DNA from: Setomelanomma holmii
Lineage: Eukaryota; Ascomycota; Dothideomycetes; Pleosporales; Phaeosphaeriaceae
DNA: 64,000 nucleotides
NCBI GenBank assembly: GCA_010015745.1
Contig: ML978178.1
Location: forward strand, 186,001 to 250,000
Direction: 5' to 3'
The notes under the pieces were generated by a model. The model ran no database searches. It saw only the letters and a list, made by a program, of their open reading frames with translations, and was not told the DNA's origin. Made by a program: the position numbers and the translations under genes. Each line of letters opens with the position of its first letter. Position 1 is the first letter of the stretch. Below are positions 32,257 to 45,167 of this stretch, piece after piece.

Positions 32257-35200
32257 TTAGAATCTTCCATCAGCTGTCGCATCAACGCGCCCCTCAGCCG
32301 CTTCAGCACGCAGATGTCGAACAATCTCCCTCTCTAAGGCTGGCTTGATTGCTTTCCTCTGCTTGCCAAATAAGCAATGCCACAAGTCGTCCTCTTTCAC
32401 TTCCTCACCATTACCCTTCTTTCTCAGCAAAGCCTTCAAAGGGGCCGCCTGCAATTCAGCGGAGTTCGCCTTGTCCAATGTGTTCTCCTGGATTGCAGGA
32501 GTCGCCGTACCGGACCGAGAACCTGGAGCGGAAGATCTACTGATATGCGCTAGACGTCGTGCCACCGAGATTTCGTAAATTGCTTCCTCGACAGTATTGC
32601 TGATTAGATACATGAACACCGTTGTTGCGCGTTGCTGGCCGATTCGATGGACTCGAGCGATGGCCTGTAACTCAATGGCTGGGTTGATCAGCGGCTCGCA
32701 TAGGAAGACGTATGTTGCATTGACAAGATTGAGTCCAGATGAGTCGGATTTTGCATCGAGCAGGAAGCACTCAATTGCGACATCGGTCTTGAACTTCTGT
32801 ATTCCGTCCTTATCAACGATGCCACTAACGCCAATGCGCCACTTCCGAAGTGCTTCCCGCAGGACTTCAAGGAAATCTCCGAATTGTGAGAAGATGATCG
32901 ATTTTGCTCCTGGGTCATTCGCACGAATCCAGAGGAGGTGTCGGGCTATCATGTCGATCTTTGTGCCGTAGGAACCATCAACATCGATATTCTTGATCTC
33001 CTTCAATGTCGTGTCACTTATATCGGAGTAGATCGACGTGTTTGAGGACCCTGGTGTTGATGCTTGGGAAGGGCTGGCAGGCTCATGGACTTCCTCCTGG
33101 GCCTTCATCTCGCTCGGTTTGAAGCTGATGTCCTTGAAGTCTGATGAACCAAGGCGTTGCTTACACATGGGACATGTGCGATGAGCGCGCCACCAGGTGT
33201 TGATACAGTCCTTACAGTACTTGTGCCCACATGTTGTCAAGACGCCGACAGAGATCAGGTCTTGACATATGACGCACTCTGCCTGGGCATCACCCTGATT
33301 CTCAGCACGAAGATGTGTGAGATATGTGTGCTTCGTCTTCAGACCGGCTACAGAGTCCTTCTTGCGTTGGTGTAGAAGACCGTACCTGGCGAATTCTCGT
33401 TCATCAAAAGTCTCATCCAGCTCGTCTTTATACTTCGCGACAGTGTCCGAGATGTGCTGAAACTGGCGATAGTACTCCAACCTTTGGTTCATGGTGGCCC
33501 TAAACATTTCTTGTTCCTTCTCTAGATCCGTGATGATTTTGACTTGCTGCGTCATTGTCACCTGCACCCGCGAAAGGTGCTTCTGAAGTACTTGAGCTTC
33601 GGCTGCTGCGCGCTGATCACCGGTGTCTGCCCTCCATTGGAGGCCGGTCAGAAGCGAACGAACACCAGAGACCACACCCTTGAGTGAGCCTCCTTTGAGC
33701 GTGTCCTGGAGGCCACGCCGAATTTTTGCAACCTCAATCACCAATTCGGGAGCGTGACCACGACTTTCGTTCTCTTCGTCGATGTCTTTGCGCAAAGCTT
33801 GTTTTTCGGCAGTCTTTAATTCGTGCTCGACAAGGGTATCTTGTAGGCCGTGCGTCGCAGCATTGCGATCTGCGATGAGTGTTCGAAGTGCCATAATGTA
33901 AACATAAAGCTCATCTTGAGCCTTAAGTGAATCGTCATACTCTTCGCCCGTGGTTTCTTGGTCGTCGTCATCGTCCACTAGACGCATAAGAAGAACGTCG
34001 ACGATCTTTAAGCGCCAGTCCTCGATCTGCTTGGCTTGTGCATTCAAGAAGTCGCTGATATTGTCCATCGTGTCCAATATTTTGCGGCTCTCTATGCCAC
34101 CGAGGTCTGGCAGATCATTGATAGCAGAGATATGAAAATATGGCCTGCGCGAAGCCACTTTATCCATTTGGCGCTGAGCTCTACCTTTAGCTTCTCTGAG
34201 GAGCTCGCGTCGAATGATCTTGGCCTTCTGATACCAGTCGGTTTCGAGCTTTTCAAGTTTGTGAAACTCCTCAGAATCAGGTTTGGTGAATTGATCGTTC
34301 TCTTTGATCTGATGGTAGGTCGTAGCGATGAAGAAGTCGCAGGCGTGTTCGAGCTCCAGGAAAGATCGCAGTGCTTTGCGAATGATTGGTATGCAACCCA
34401 TGTTTTCACCGTCCTTCTCATCATCCGACTCAGACTCAGATTGGAGATGCTCTGTCGCATCTCGCTGTTCGGTTTTGTTGTCTAGTTTCAGACGCTCTAC
34501 TGAGAGATCATCTCTGCACATCTTGACATATGATTGCGCCTCCTTGAGGGCCTCCTCGTAGTAGGGCAAGGCCGACTGGGCTCTTTCATCGACGTTGCCA
34601 GCATAGGCCATTACGTGGCCCAACTTGATCTGGTGGAGAATCATTTCTCGAGCATCCGACTTCCAGTTGCTATCGTTCTGCTCAATCATGACTTCCAGAA
34701 CTTCGTGCACAGTTCTCAATGCTCCATTCTTTGCTCCCAAAGCTCTTCGGTTCTTTCTCCCGACGTGCGCATGCAGACATGTCTGCCGGAGACGTACCAA
34801 CCAATCTCGCATACGCTCAATAACCTCTGGGTGGCTCGCGTCTCGCCCTTCTTCTAGCGGATGTCCTTCTGGGGTTAGCCAACACGCATCGCACATCTGC
34901 CGAATCATGTCGCTGTAATTCTGCTCCTCGATGGTCGTGAAGGGGACGGTGAGAACGATGCGCTTCTGTGGGGGTAGGCGGAGCTCCTCGCGAATTTTAT
35001 CTTTCGTATGTCGCAGCGCGATCTGACTGAAGATCGCTTTGAAAGAAGCCTTATCAACGCGGTCCCATACAGCTTTGTTGTTTGCAAACGCATCACATCG
35101 TAGAAAGATCAACAGACCTCGCAGATCCTGCACATCTTTTCGGAGAGGAGTACCAGACACCGCCCAGGCGTTACAGCGAGGTATGATACGAGCGACCTTA

Positions 35201-36776
35201 GCAGCTTGGCTGACTCCGCTCTCAATCATTTGCGCCTCGTCGAGACAGACACGCCACCATGACATCTCGACAAGCGGGCTGTTTCGGCGCTCATGACGCC
35301 GCGCATTTCTGGACGATCGATCGGGAGGCGGAGTAGCATGGTGTATCTCTTTGGAAAGGACATTGTACGTCGTTACCACAACATCATATTGCAAAAGATT
35401 CTCGACTGTCGCAGCGGCGTGTTCCTTTTTTGGAGCAGACGGTGGCGGAAATCCTTTGTAGTGGAAGACCTTCAACTCAGGCGCGTGAGTATAGACCTCG
35501 CTAACCCATTGATCGAGAATCGCGGGTGGGGTAATGATGAGCGTGGCCCCGGACGGCCTGACGTATGCACCAGTGTACGCATCCAGGATCTTGCCGGGGT
35601 GAAGGATGCGCTTGTGGTGAGTCATAAGTGCCATCAGCTCCACCGTCTTGCCCAATCCCATCTCCTCAGCCAGTATTCCGCCTCGCAGAGATTGCAGGGT
35701 GTCGCCTTTCGCCAAGTCCAAGTCCAGTACCGCCATTCCACGCAATTGGCTGATGTAGCATTTGCGGCCAAGTGCGTCTTGCGTCTGCCTAAATGAAGCC
35801 GGTGGCGCATCTTCGGTGTGAGGTTCGAGCGTGCCTGACGGCGAAAATGCGACTCCTTCTCTCCGCAATAGCCAATCCACAGCTCGGGTCTGGAAAGGGT
35901 ATAGAGCCGTATCTGACAGCGCTTGCTTGACGCGGGGCGATACTTGCAAGTCTGTCGGCGGTACATGAACCGATTCGTAGAAGTCCGACAAGGCCCAAGG
36001 TGTCCCGCTCTGAGCAGTCGCATCAGGAAAATACCGCGAAAGCAAGTTGAGATCTTCTTTCATGTGCTTCAAGCCCACACTCGGCGCTTCCACCACGGAT
36101 AGATTCAGCGTCCATCTGATCTCCACATCCAACTTGTATGTCTTGCGCTCGAGCGAAGGCGGGAGGAGCCGGCAGCGAATGAAAGCCGCGCGTTGTATGA
36201 CTCGGTTCCTCTTTCCGTTTTGTGTTGTCGCGAAGGTAGTCGCAGTGCGCATGTGCGGCGTGATGGAGTCGAGAAGATCGCTCGAGGACGTGGCAACCAT
36301 GGCGGTACCACGACCAGTGTTCACATTATAGACGATAGCTCGGAAAGTATCGGTTTTCGCTCGATAGAAAGATTCCAGAGATATGTCGAGCGGCTCGGAG
36401 CAGTCGCTGGTCGTTTTAGGAACATCGACCTCAACCTCGTGTGGGACGTTCTGCTTCAAGTCAATCTCGAGTCATAGTGAAGGGTACATTCGTCACCTAC
36501 CAACTCGAGTGACACTTTTGCGAGGACAATGCTATGATCCTTGGAAGAGTCTAAATGTACTGGCAGAGCCTTCTCCGTGTCGAGTTTGCGTCGCTTTTGC
36601 GCTCGTTGCTGTCCTTCATCGTGGGCAACGGGTGCGGCGAACAGATCGTGGATCGCACGGAGGTTACTGGCAGCGTCGTGCGCCTCAAGGGATACGTTGC
36701 ATGCGCCTCGGCTGATTGCAGCTGCAGCAGGTGGGCTGGCGCTGAACACATCTGCGCGACCCTCGAACAACGCCAT
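32257..36776 (-). CDS. SNF2-RING helicase/E3 ligase, Irc20/SHPRH-like
   Basis: Two exons, 36501-36776 and 32257-36453 (47-nt intron, donor GTAGGT), give about 1490 aa. SNF2 lobe 1 has Walker A EEMGLGKT at about residues 355-362 and the box II variant DEAQ at about 497-500. A very long charged, coiled-coil-rich insertion (about 600-1140) follows. A C3HC4 RING finger with CVICQDL, TTCGHKYC and CPMC lies at about 1152-1189. Lobe 2 has KSIIFSQFGDFLEVL and the motif VI region AIARVHRIGQQR. A RING between the helicase lobes with a DEAQ box is the SHPRH/Irc20 layout: a chromatin or PCNA-linked translocase with ubiquitin ligase activity in DNA damage tolerance. Yeast Irc20 has a similar length. All key residues look intact. 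Confidence 0.92.
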
Positions 36777-37453
36777 GGTGAAGCAAAAGAAGGCGAGTGT
36801 CGAGGGCTGAGGGCAAGAAAGTGGATAAGGGCCGCGACCGCGGAGGTGTGAAGCCTAACTCCGCAGCCTTGCCAAGCCGCACTAAGTTAAGCAGCAGGCA
36901 TCAGTGTGTTCACCATCACCTTCACGTTCACTATTGAGACAATACGAAGATTCTCGAATAGTCTTCTTCATTCGCCCACTGTAGATTGTAAGGAGAATGT
37001 AGCTCTGCTCCACGATGCACCAATGAGTACAGGCATCTCTCGACTCTTGTCTCCCTTCCCTCATAATCCGACGTCACGTCTTTGCTTTGTATGCTTCCTG
37101 TGCATATCATGTCGTTCCGGCGTTCTCCGAGGTACCTCTTTCGCGGAGAGCCCGTGAACAGACCACCGCCACGTAGGACTCTCGTTCATTAGGCGTGGTG
37201 CTTGGCTCTGCAGCCTCCCAGTGATTGTGGGAGCTTTCGGTTCGTGTCTCCAGCGTTATAGTGGAGCATTCTTCGGCGCAATTGTCGCGGGTCGCAATGA
37301 GAGACCTGTCTGGATTGCCTCTGGAGGTTGGGCTCGAGCTGTTTTTCTCTATGTCATTGATGGTGTCATATCTGTGGTTGTGATGAGCGTTGGCCTTCAG
37401 TTTTACGAGACAGCACAAGCGCGGTGAAAGTTCAAAAAGCCCATGCGTGTTCC
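36777..37453. other. Intergenic stretch
   Basis: Upstream region of the helicase gene and downstream region of the THOC5-like gene. No accepted gene. Several plus-strand frames of 60-100 codons are shadow-like. Confidence 0.5.
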
Positions 37454-38207
37454 CTACTCTGTAGCCAGCACTTTCTTGATTGGCTCTGCAGCCTCGATGA
37501 ACTTCTCGACCATAGCATCCAGCTTTGTCAGATCGTCTTTGCCCTTCTTGACCTCTGCAATGAGCTTCTGCTTCTGCTTGAGCTTCTCTTGCCGCCGCTC
37601 TTCGAGCTTGAGGCGGACTTGGTGTTCGTGCTCGATGCGCGCAGTCATGAGGTCGTGCTCCGTAGAGGTTTTGTGCGCAGAGAACTCTTCAAGGAACTCT
37701 TCGACAGGGATCAGAGGGAGCTTCATGTACTTGTGGCTGTGTAGACTTAGTAAAAGCTTCTCGATAGATCTCATGTACAACGTACTCGTAGTTCTCAGCA
37801 GCTGCGATCTCGGACCGCAGCGACTGCTCTTCGTACTTGAGATTGTGCAAGCCCAGGATGAGCGCGTCATTGACGGCCCTGTCGTCCGAAGTCTTCGCTT
37901 TCTCCTCGCGCACCTTCATCACGCTCTGCCTGTACAGCGACTTGATGATGGATAGCTGAGCGCGAATGTACTTTTCCTTCCGCTCGATTTCTTGGGTGGC
38001 CTTCTTTTCATTGTCGATCTCGTCGCGCGTAGTAGGTTTCGCAGTCTTTGGGTGCGCGAGCTGGTAGTCCACGAGCTCGTTGATGAGCTTCTTGAGGTTC
38101 TGCACTTCTGTGTACAGACGAACGTTGTGCGGCGTTTTGACGAGGTCCGCAATGTTGAAACTCGATAAATCCGTCGACATAGCGTCGTCGGATTGTTGCG
38201 CGGCCAT
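37454..38207 (-). CDS. THO complex subunit 5-like protein (N-terminal half only)
   Basis: Two exons, 37786-38207 and 37454-37736, join over a 49-nt intron with a perfect GTACGT donor and give 234 aa. The protein is almost entirely coiled coil. The segment LHNLKYEEQSLRSEIAAAEN, then YDHKYMKLPLIPVEEFLEEF, matches the THOC5 signature (a helix, then a PLIxxEEF-type motif). The C-terminal PIKKVL resembles the end of the THOC5 helical region. Metazoan THOC5 is about three times longer; this short form lacks the C-terminal half, as seen in fungal homologues. THO couples transcription to mRNA export in the nucleus. Assignment rests on motif resemblance. Confidence 0.75.
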
Positions 38208-38842
38208 GGTGAGAGTTATTGCGAAATTGCACGCTGTGGTTGGACTGGCTTGACTTGAAGTCAATGTTGAGAGGAAAGCTGCAAGTGCAGGGTTCAGCAT
38301 AAGCGTGCCAACAGAGCACGTGCTAGCGCGCATTCACCGCGTCATCCTTGCTCGCTTTGCACAGGGGGCTCCTTCTACACGGTGTTTTTCTTTAGAAATG
38401 CCGAGAAGTGAATGTCCCAGCTGTGAAGTTCTGTGCAGCTTTGGCGTTAGGTTGCGAAAAATGGTACGGTAAGGCCAAGAATGTCTGATAACAAGCAAGC
38501 ACAACGAGTATGCCCGGGCAGCGACCACCACATATACTTAGGCACAATGAACATCTTCGAATCTTCCTCGCCATGGTGTCTGATGAGCACTCGCCGCATA
38601 TGCCACGCATCGTTATCGCTTCGTTACTTTATCCATAATCACCCCGTCTACCTACACACGTTCTCGGACCCAGAGCAATCATTATCACCGTCGTTCCATC
38701 CGCCCATGTTACTAGGAAATATATACCCTGGACGAATGATAACCCCGTCTCTCCACCGAGTCATGAAGCAGCTACCAAAACTCGAGCTACCAAGCGCCGC
38801 GTCTCTCCCATAGCGTGCAGATTCACTCCTTCAGCACCGCCA
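38208..38842. other. Intergenic stretch
   Basis: Upstream of the THOC5-like gene. A plus-strand frame (38481-38813) is open but not convincingly protein-like. Confidence 0.4.
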
Positions 38843-38843
38843 A

Positions 38844-39675
38844 GTGCGCCTCCTTGAAGCCAACGTCCCTTCGTCACCATCAGCGCCTCTTCCTCCAAGC
38901 CCAAGTCTCTCTGGCACAACCCTCATCTCAGACCTCGATGGTCCGTATATCCTCACGTGCCCAGGATGCGAGACCTGCGATAATCCCATCGAGGGTCTGT
39001 CATATAATTGTGACAATCCGAGAACATGGCAGACTCAGGCTTACGAGGTGCATGCACCGGCAGAAGGGATTTCTTGGTAACTTCCCAATTGTCAGAAGAT
39101 ACGAAGGTGGTATGTGCCAACATCATGCGGACTGCGTTGCTCCACGGTTCGTATGACGTCGAGCTCAGTCAGAAAGACGACGGTTACCAGTCAGCACTTG
39201 CCAATATAGCATTCTTAGCCTGGCCATTCAACTTAATCTTGAAGGCATGCCAAAGCACGATGCCATCATGACTATGTGCGAGAAGCGGCAGTGGGTTCGA
39301 CGCAGGATCAAGGAACCCACTCGGTCGCTGAAAGTGAGCGTGCTCTCTGTACCCTGAAGTCTTTCATGGGGACTGATCATCGCGTAGTCCGCAGCATTAG
39401 TAGCCAGAGACGAGATCGTGTCCAACAGTCGGCTGCGGCAAGTGATTAGTGACTATGTAGCCTCCAGCGATTCAGGGCTGCCGACGGAGGCCTGCCACGC
39501 CAGATGTATGCGCGAGGTGTTGGGGAGAACGGACGTGCTGCGACCAGAGGGACGCAGTAAGCTACTTCGTGAGACGAACATGTTGCTGGAGTCCTTGGAG
39601 GCGGCAAAATCGTGCTTGCGGAATTTGCAATACGCTCGCCACGGTGTTGAGGCCCAAGAAAGTGAGGCTGTTTGA
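38844..39675 (+). CDS. Probable small hypothetical gene, only the 3' exons resolved
   Basis: The best-supported part is a two-exon 3' end. Protein-like sequence with EGMPKHDAIMTMCEKRQWVR ends at 39333 at a GTGAGC donor. After an intron with branch CTGAT and acceptor GTAG, a second exon, 39388-39675, reads ALVARDEIVSNSRLRQVISD and then a helical, charged region to the TGA. Further upstream, 38844-39080 contains a Cys-containing stretch (LTCPGCETCDNP) in another frame ending at a GTAACT, which may be an earlier exon. The start and upstream exons could not be fixed. No family recognised; the CPGCETC cluster could bind zinc. Confidence 0.35.
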
Positions 39676-42084
39676 GATTGTAGAGACCTACGTTCTGAGC
39701 ACCACAGTAACAAAGCAACATGGGCGTCTCCATGTCATACTGTGTATCTTGCTCTGTTCGATACCCAGTGCCATGTCGTAGATTTTGCGAATTGATCGTC
39801 GCTTCAGTCGTACGATTTTGAGGAAACAATTTGTGAATCGAGCGAACGAGGCGCAACAATCGTTGGCGGATCGGACACGCCACCGATCGCAATCTATTCT
39901 GATTGTGGCTATGTGGACCATTAGGCGAGAAGGATCACTATCGTAATCCGGGGATGCTTCCAGGCCGCAATTGCCTTGGAACCTTTGAAAGGGTGGACGA
40001 ACCCCTTACATCTGTAAAAGATGCGATCAGATCTCGTATCTGTCATCGTGCATCGATCGTCTCGGCTTGCGCAATGTCGACATCGTACCCACTTCGATGT
40101 TCAGTGTTGATCACCCCTGGATGCATGCTGGCGACCCAAACTCGTGGAGCCCACTAGATTCAACGGCGAATGCTCCGTGCAATGGTCCAGAAGCTGATCC
40201 AGTCCACATGGCGTCGTAGAATATTTTTGGGGTTGCACAAAAATTCCAATAGCGCGGAGACGGAGCGCCGTAACACGAGCTAGTATAACCGAGCGATTGA
40301 ACGCAAGGGCATCTGTGCAATGTGGAGGATCTCCATGGCGTTGCCAATCCGGTAGCAGGTATTTGTTTCGCACCAGGCACAGCCGCACGGTGTGTGACTC
40401 GAGACGACAGGGTAGATCCATCATGCTGCCGACAACATGGCCAGGACGTATCGGCTTGCTATCTTCGCTTCGCGACGGCATCCAGCTCCTCGCCTGCCTC
40501 GCTTGCACCATCCTCTCTCTCACAAGAAGGGCCGACAGAAATCAGCCCATCGCTATCTATCCGCCACATTGAGCGAAGAAGTTCAAGTTAAAGAGCACGA
40601 GCGCGTCGTGCTGCGCTCCCCCCTGCCGCTGGAAGAACCGCCCCGACAGCTGTCCTAGCGGAAAGCAAAGACGACTTGCTGGACCTCACTGTGCCGCGAT
40701 GGCGCCACGAAAGGGGACAGCGCGAGTGCAGGATGCGCTTGAGTCCTGTGGTAGATATGATTCAGACCCATGCACATCAGCCCGATGCAACGGTGCTGTT
40801 GGTGGCGGTCATTGGCTGGAGCACCTGCCCGACGACGAATGGTGGATACCGTCCCAAAATCTATTCTTCTTCGCAGCCGCACACGCCGACTTCGACATTA
40901 ATTGAACACTAAAGGTCGTCTGTCTGCTGAGGATCCAGCTCTAGCAGTTGTCAACGATCTGCTCAATATACTCCATGTTCTGATCACGTCTATTTCAGTC
41001 GAAGCTCGCTGTCAAACGGAGTCGATGCAAGACCGAATTTGGAACCACGTGTAAGTTGACGCAACGCGGCACGTCCGAAGCACGGCCCAGGGAATGATGG
41101 GCACAGCCTTGGTTTCGAGAACCCTTTCGAGTTTGGCAGCCGGGCGTTCGCCGAGGTCTCTTCGCGGCTGGCGCTTGATGGTTCCCTGCAACTACGTTGG
41201 GCTCACAGACCAAAAACCTACGCTCGGGCACTGTGATCCGAGGACAGATACACGGACAAACATGACACGGACATGTGTTCTGGCTACGACGAGGCCTTAG
41301 CTGTCTGACCTTTGCAAATCGCAGACTGTGAGTCCCGCTCCTGCAACGGAGCTCACGACAATTTGTCATCACGTGCGAACCTACATCTCTGAGCCTCGTT
41401 ATTGAAGTCATCGCTCGGCATGTCACTCTACAGGAGGTGTAGCTCATATTATCCGCAGGAACGGCAAGCATCGCAATCCTAAAGGAGGATCAGCCTGCAT
41501 GACAATTCCAACAACGTGTGGCGCGCGGAGACGGCATTGAAGTTCATTTGGCTGTTTCCTGCGGCATGTCATGGACAATGCTTGTGGACATGGGACCTAG
41601 CTGAATCCACGCAAATACGGCATAGGCGGACATGAGCTCAGCGCGTGTGGCTGCGACTGCAGCGTATCTTGACCCAGGCCGCCGACCAGTCCAATTATTC
41701 CCTTCCCGCAAAGCATACTCCTGCACGTGGCATAGTATCTGCCACAACACTAGCATCTGGAACCTACCCAGATTCAGGTTGAGTTGCCGCTAATCTTGCT
41801 CTAGCCCTAGTCATGGTGCAGACGACCCTGTAAACTTTCTTCCGAACTTTCAAGCCCCCCATCAAAAATATGAGGCCAAGACTCAGTGCGATTCGCGAAG
41901 CAGCAGGTCCCATTACTCAGGCCTCGTATGGCCCAGAGCGGGCGAAGATGGCAATTGCGGATGCGACCCACTCGATTAACCATAGGTAGTGGCCGACACT
42001 GTATACAAAGCCAAGTCCCCCTAAATTCCCGCTTCATCCTTTGACGTCGGTGATTCCCTCCTGTCGTGTTAGCCTTTCTTCATC
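39676..42084. other. Gene-poor stretch, 2.4 kb
   Basis: Frames of 70-158 codons on both strands lack protein character, and splice continuation could not be found. No repeats or RNA genes recognised. It separates the hypothetical gene from the ankyrin gene. Confidence 0.5.
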
Positions 42085-45000
42085 ATGGCTCCAGCAAAGA
42101 AGGAAACGTCTGTGGAGCTGGTCAATCGAGTCACAACACAGGGTAACACGATTGCCATACGCATGCTCGAGTATCTAAGCTCTGCCAAACATCCCATTCC
42201 CGGCTTTCAGACACTTGCGACCGACTTCATCGAACTCTGCCAAGTACTTTGGTCCATTGAAGCTGGCCTGAAAGAAGCTGCGAAGTCACGAAACAACCTT
42301 CCTGTCGAGGTCGCTCAAGAGCTCGACAAGCGCGTGCGGCAGGTCCACGATGAGTTTTCAGTTCTTGGTCAGATGGTGACCAAATTCGTCGACAATGAGA
42401 ATCACAAAGGAGGTTTTGGACGCAAGTTCCGAATGATGTATGTGTTTCTGATCGCAAAACAATAATGATGCATACACTAACTGGGGATCAATTCCAGGTT
42501 CGCTGACACAGACGTGGACAAGATGCGCACGACCCTGACGCGTAGTCGAGATACTTTGAAAGTCAGCTCTGCCATGTTCCGATGGACCATTGGCGAGGCT
42601 CGTGCCGATGCGACTATGGGAATTGGCTATGCTGGATTGATTGCTGCTCTTGAGCGCCTGAATCCAGCCAAAGCAGCGAGCCTTCCTTCGCTACATCACC
42701 CACTGCCAACGACTGAGCTCCCTCCTACTCCTCCATCAAAGAGCTTGCATCAAGCCGATTCTCTGCACGCGCCCAGCCATCAGTTCGACCATCCTTCAAT
42801 GAACGATTTCCGACAAACTAGCAACGATGCGCATTCGTACATGAATGAATCCCATCGTCCAATGTTGAACGACATTTACCTTCGGCAACAAGAAGAAATG
42901 AATCTTTCGCGAGGTATTGTTGATCTGCACAAGAATTGGCGCGCACCTAGTATTCATTCTAGCGGCTCGGGAACCCATTCGACCAGAGACACGATGTACA
43001 ACCAAAACAGCCGATTGCAAGGTTACCACGGAGAGCCGACTTACGAAGACTTGACCTCATTGGACTCTGCCAGATCGCGTATGCTCATGGAAGAAAAGAT
43101 GGCAGAGATGAGTGTCCACGAGAAGTACCTTCACGAAAGCCAGCAGCATTCTAGGAATGACTCACCTCTGACTTCCCCAATATGGCAACCAAGGCAATCC
43201 AACGCCTCAAAGCCTGCGGGTGGTAAAGCTGCGCTGATTACAGCCGTCGAGCACAGGAAGCATCGTGTTCTTGAACAACTCTTGGAAGGCGGCGCCAGGG
43301 CTGATGCCCCTATGGAAGCAGCCATGTTACAGATTGCTGCTAAAAATCGCGACACAGAGAGTATTGCTATCCTTCTACGGTATGGCGCTGATGCGAACGG
43401 GTTCGATCGTGAAGGGATCACTCCTCTATTCGCTGCAACTCGTGCACAATGCTTTGAGAGTGCAAAGGTTCTCATCAAGCACGGCGCCGATTGCAACCTC
43501 TCGGCTGGTCCTGATTCCGATTCACCCCTGTCATTGGCTGCCGCCCACAACCTAGTCGATTTCGTCCAACTCTACCTCGCGAATGGTGGCGACTCAAACC
43601 ACATTTTGGAGAGCGGAAACACCGCCCTTGTCTCGTGCATAAACAAGGTAGTATCGCCGAAACTGGTTGAGTTCATGTTGACCGCAGGCGGCGATGCAAA
43701 TGCAAAGAACGGCGAAGGTACCACCGCCCTCTTCCAAGCGATCCAGGCGAACCGACTCGACTTGATAGTAGTATTACTCGACCATGGCGCGAACGCCAAT
43801 CTACCGGGTCCTAAGCACCCACTCTGGCCATCGACGTACAAGCCAAAGATCTTGCAATTACTACTTTCTCGTGGTGCAGATCACAAGAAGACTCCCGGTG
43901 TCATGGAGTTGGCAGCAAGCTTGAAGAAGCTTGAGTCAGTCAAGATTCTCGTGGAAGCTGGTGTCTCGCCCAATGTGAGGAAAGATGGTGTGTATACACC
44001 GCTTTGCTCATCTATCCGTGACAATAGCCCGGAAATCTTCGCCTATTTGCTCGAGCATGGCGCGGATCCGAACTACAAGTCTGCGGAATACCCAGCTTTC
44101 AAGTGCATCACACACAAGCGTCTACACTTTCTACCACAACTCGTCGCTGCAGGAGCAGATCTTCACAAGCCGAAAGGCATCATAGAAACAGCCGTGGTTC
44201 ACAACGACAAAGATGCTATCCTCTATTTGCTAGATCAAGGCGTCAATCCAAATGATCGCTGCCCGGAAGGCGGCTCAACGCCTCTCACAACAGCGATTCG
44301 TGAGAATCGTGGAGAGCTCGTCGATCTACTGCTTTCTCGAGGAGCTGATCCTTCCATTCGAGGGGAGAACTGGCCACTCTGTATGGCAGTCAAGCAGCCT
44401 TCTATCCTAAAGAAACTCCTTGCAGCAACACCAAACCCAAGGGCCTTCCGCGGTGTTGTCGAAATGGCAGTTGTCGCGAACCAATTGGAAAGTATCAAGT
44501 TGCTACTCGCGGCGGGATGTAGCGTGGAGGACAAGAATTGCGGAGTCTTCAGTCCGCTTACATCAGCCATTCGAGAGCAACGCAAAGATATTGTTCGCTA
44601 CCTGCTCGATGTTGCAGGCGCCGATCCTAATGGTCCCGGCGAGCATCTTCCGATGGTAAAAGCACTACGCAAATACAACGGCGACACCGAGATCATCCAA
44701 ATGTTGCTCACGCGCGGCGCCGATATCAACAAGATGCATCGTGGCTGGAACCCTATTCTGCAAGCCGTGGAGAATGGCGATGCCCAAATCTTGAAGCTAC
44801 TCATCGACATGGGCGGCCCGCCAGACCTCCAGGCCAAGGGAGAAGATGGCAGGCCAGTCATCGAAACTGTAACGGAGCGCGGATGGGAAGAGGGTCTTGC
44901 GTTGCTGTTCCCCAAAACTGCTTCGCCGACTCAGAAGGCCAAGCAGTAGGTAATCCACCCCGAGTCCTTTGTCGACTTCGCATGCTGACGCAGCCCAGGA

Positions 45001-45167
45001 CGACCAAGTCACCCAAATCGCCAGAACGACGAAGCTTCTCCATATCAGATTGGCGCTGGATCAGCGACGAGCTTGAGAAGAAAGAGAAGAAGAAAACAAA
45101 CAACGACGAGGCCGATTGCAGTACTGTCTCAAGCGGTATTCTGGACCCCGATGGTGCAACTGTCTGA
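42085..45167 (+). CDS. Ankyrin-repeat protein with fungal NLR-like helical N-terminus
   Basis: Three exons (42085-42437, 42498-44945, 44999-45167) give 989 aa. Residues 1-190 are alpha-helical (MAPAKKETSVELVNRVTTQG, IELCQVLWSIEAGLKEA, RTTLTRSRDTLKVSSAMFRW) and resemble the N-terminal effector-like domains of fungal STAND proteins. A disordered linker follows to about 362. An ankyrin array then runs from about 363 to 923 (HRKHRVLEQLLEGGARADAP, LLRYGADANGFDREGITPLF, VLLDHGANANLPG and many more). The tail is basic and acidic (SPKSPERRSFSISDWRWISD). No NACHT or NB-ARC motif is present. The last donor (GTAGGT at 44946) overlaps an in-frame TAG, so an unspliced message would end at 934 aa. Function unknown; a scaffold or death/immune-type role is inference. 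Confidence 0.87.

Noticed and set aside
36777..36900. GC-rich segment near 36830 checked as possible 5S rRNA or snoRNA
   Set aside because: No conserved 5S boxes and no C/D or H/ACA motifs in a fitting arrangement.
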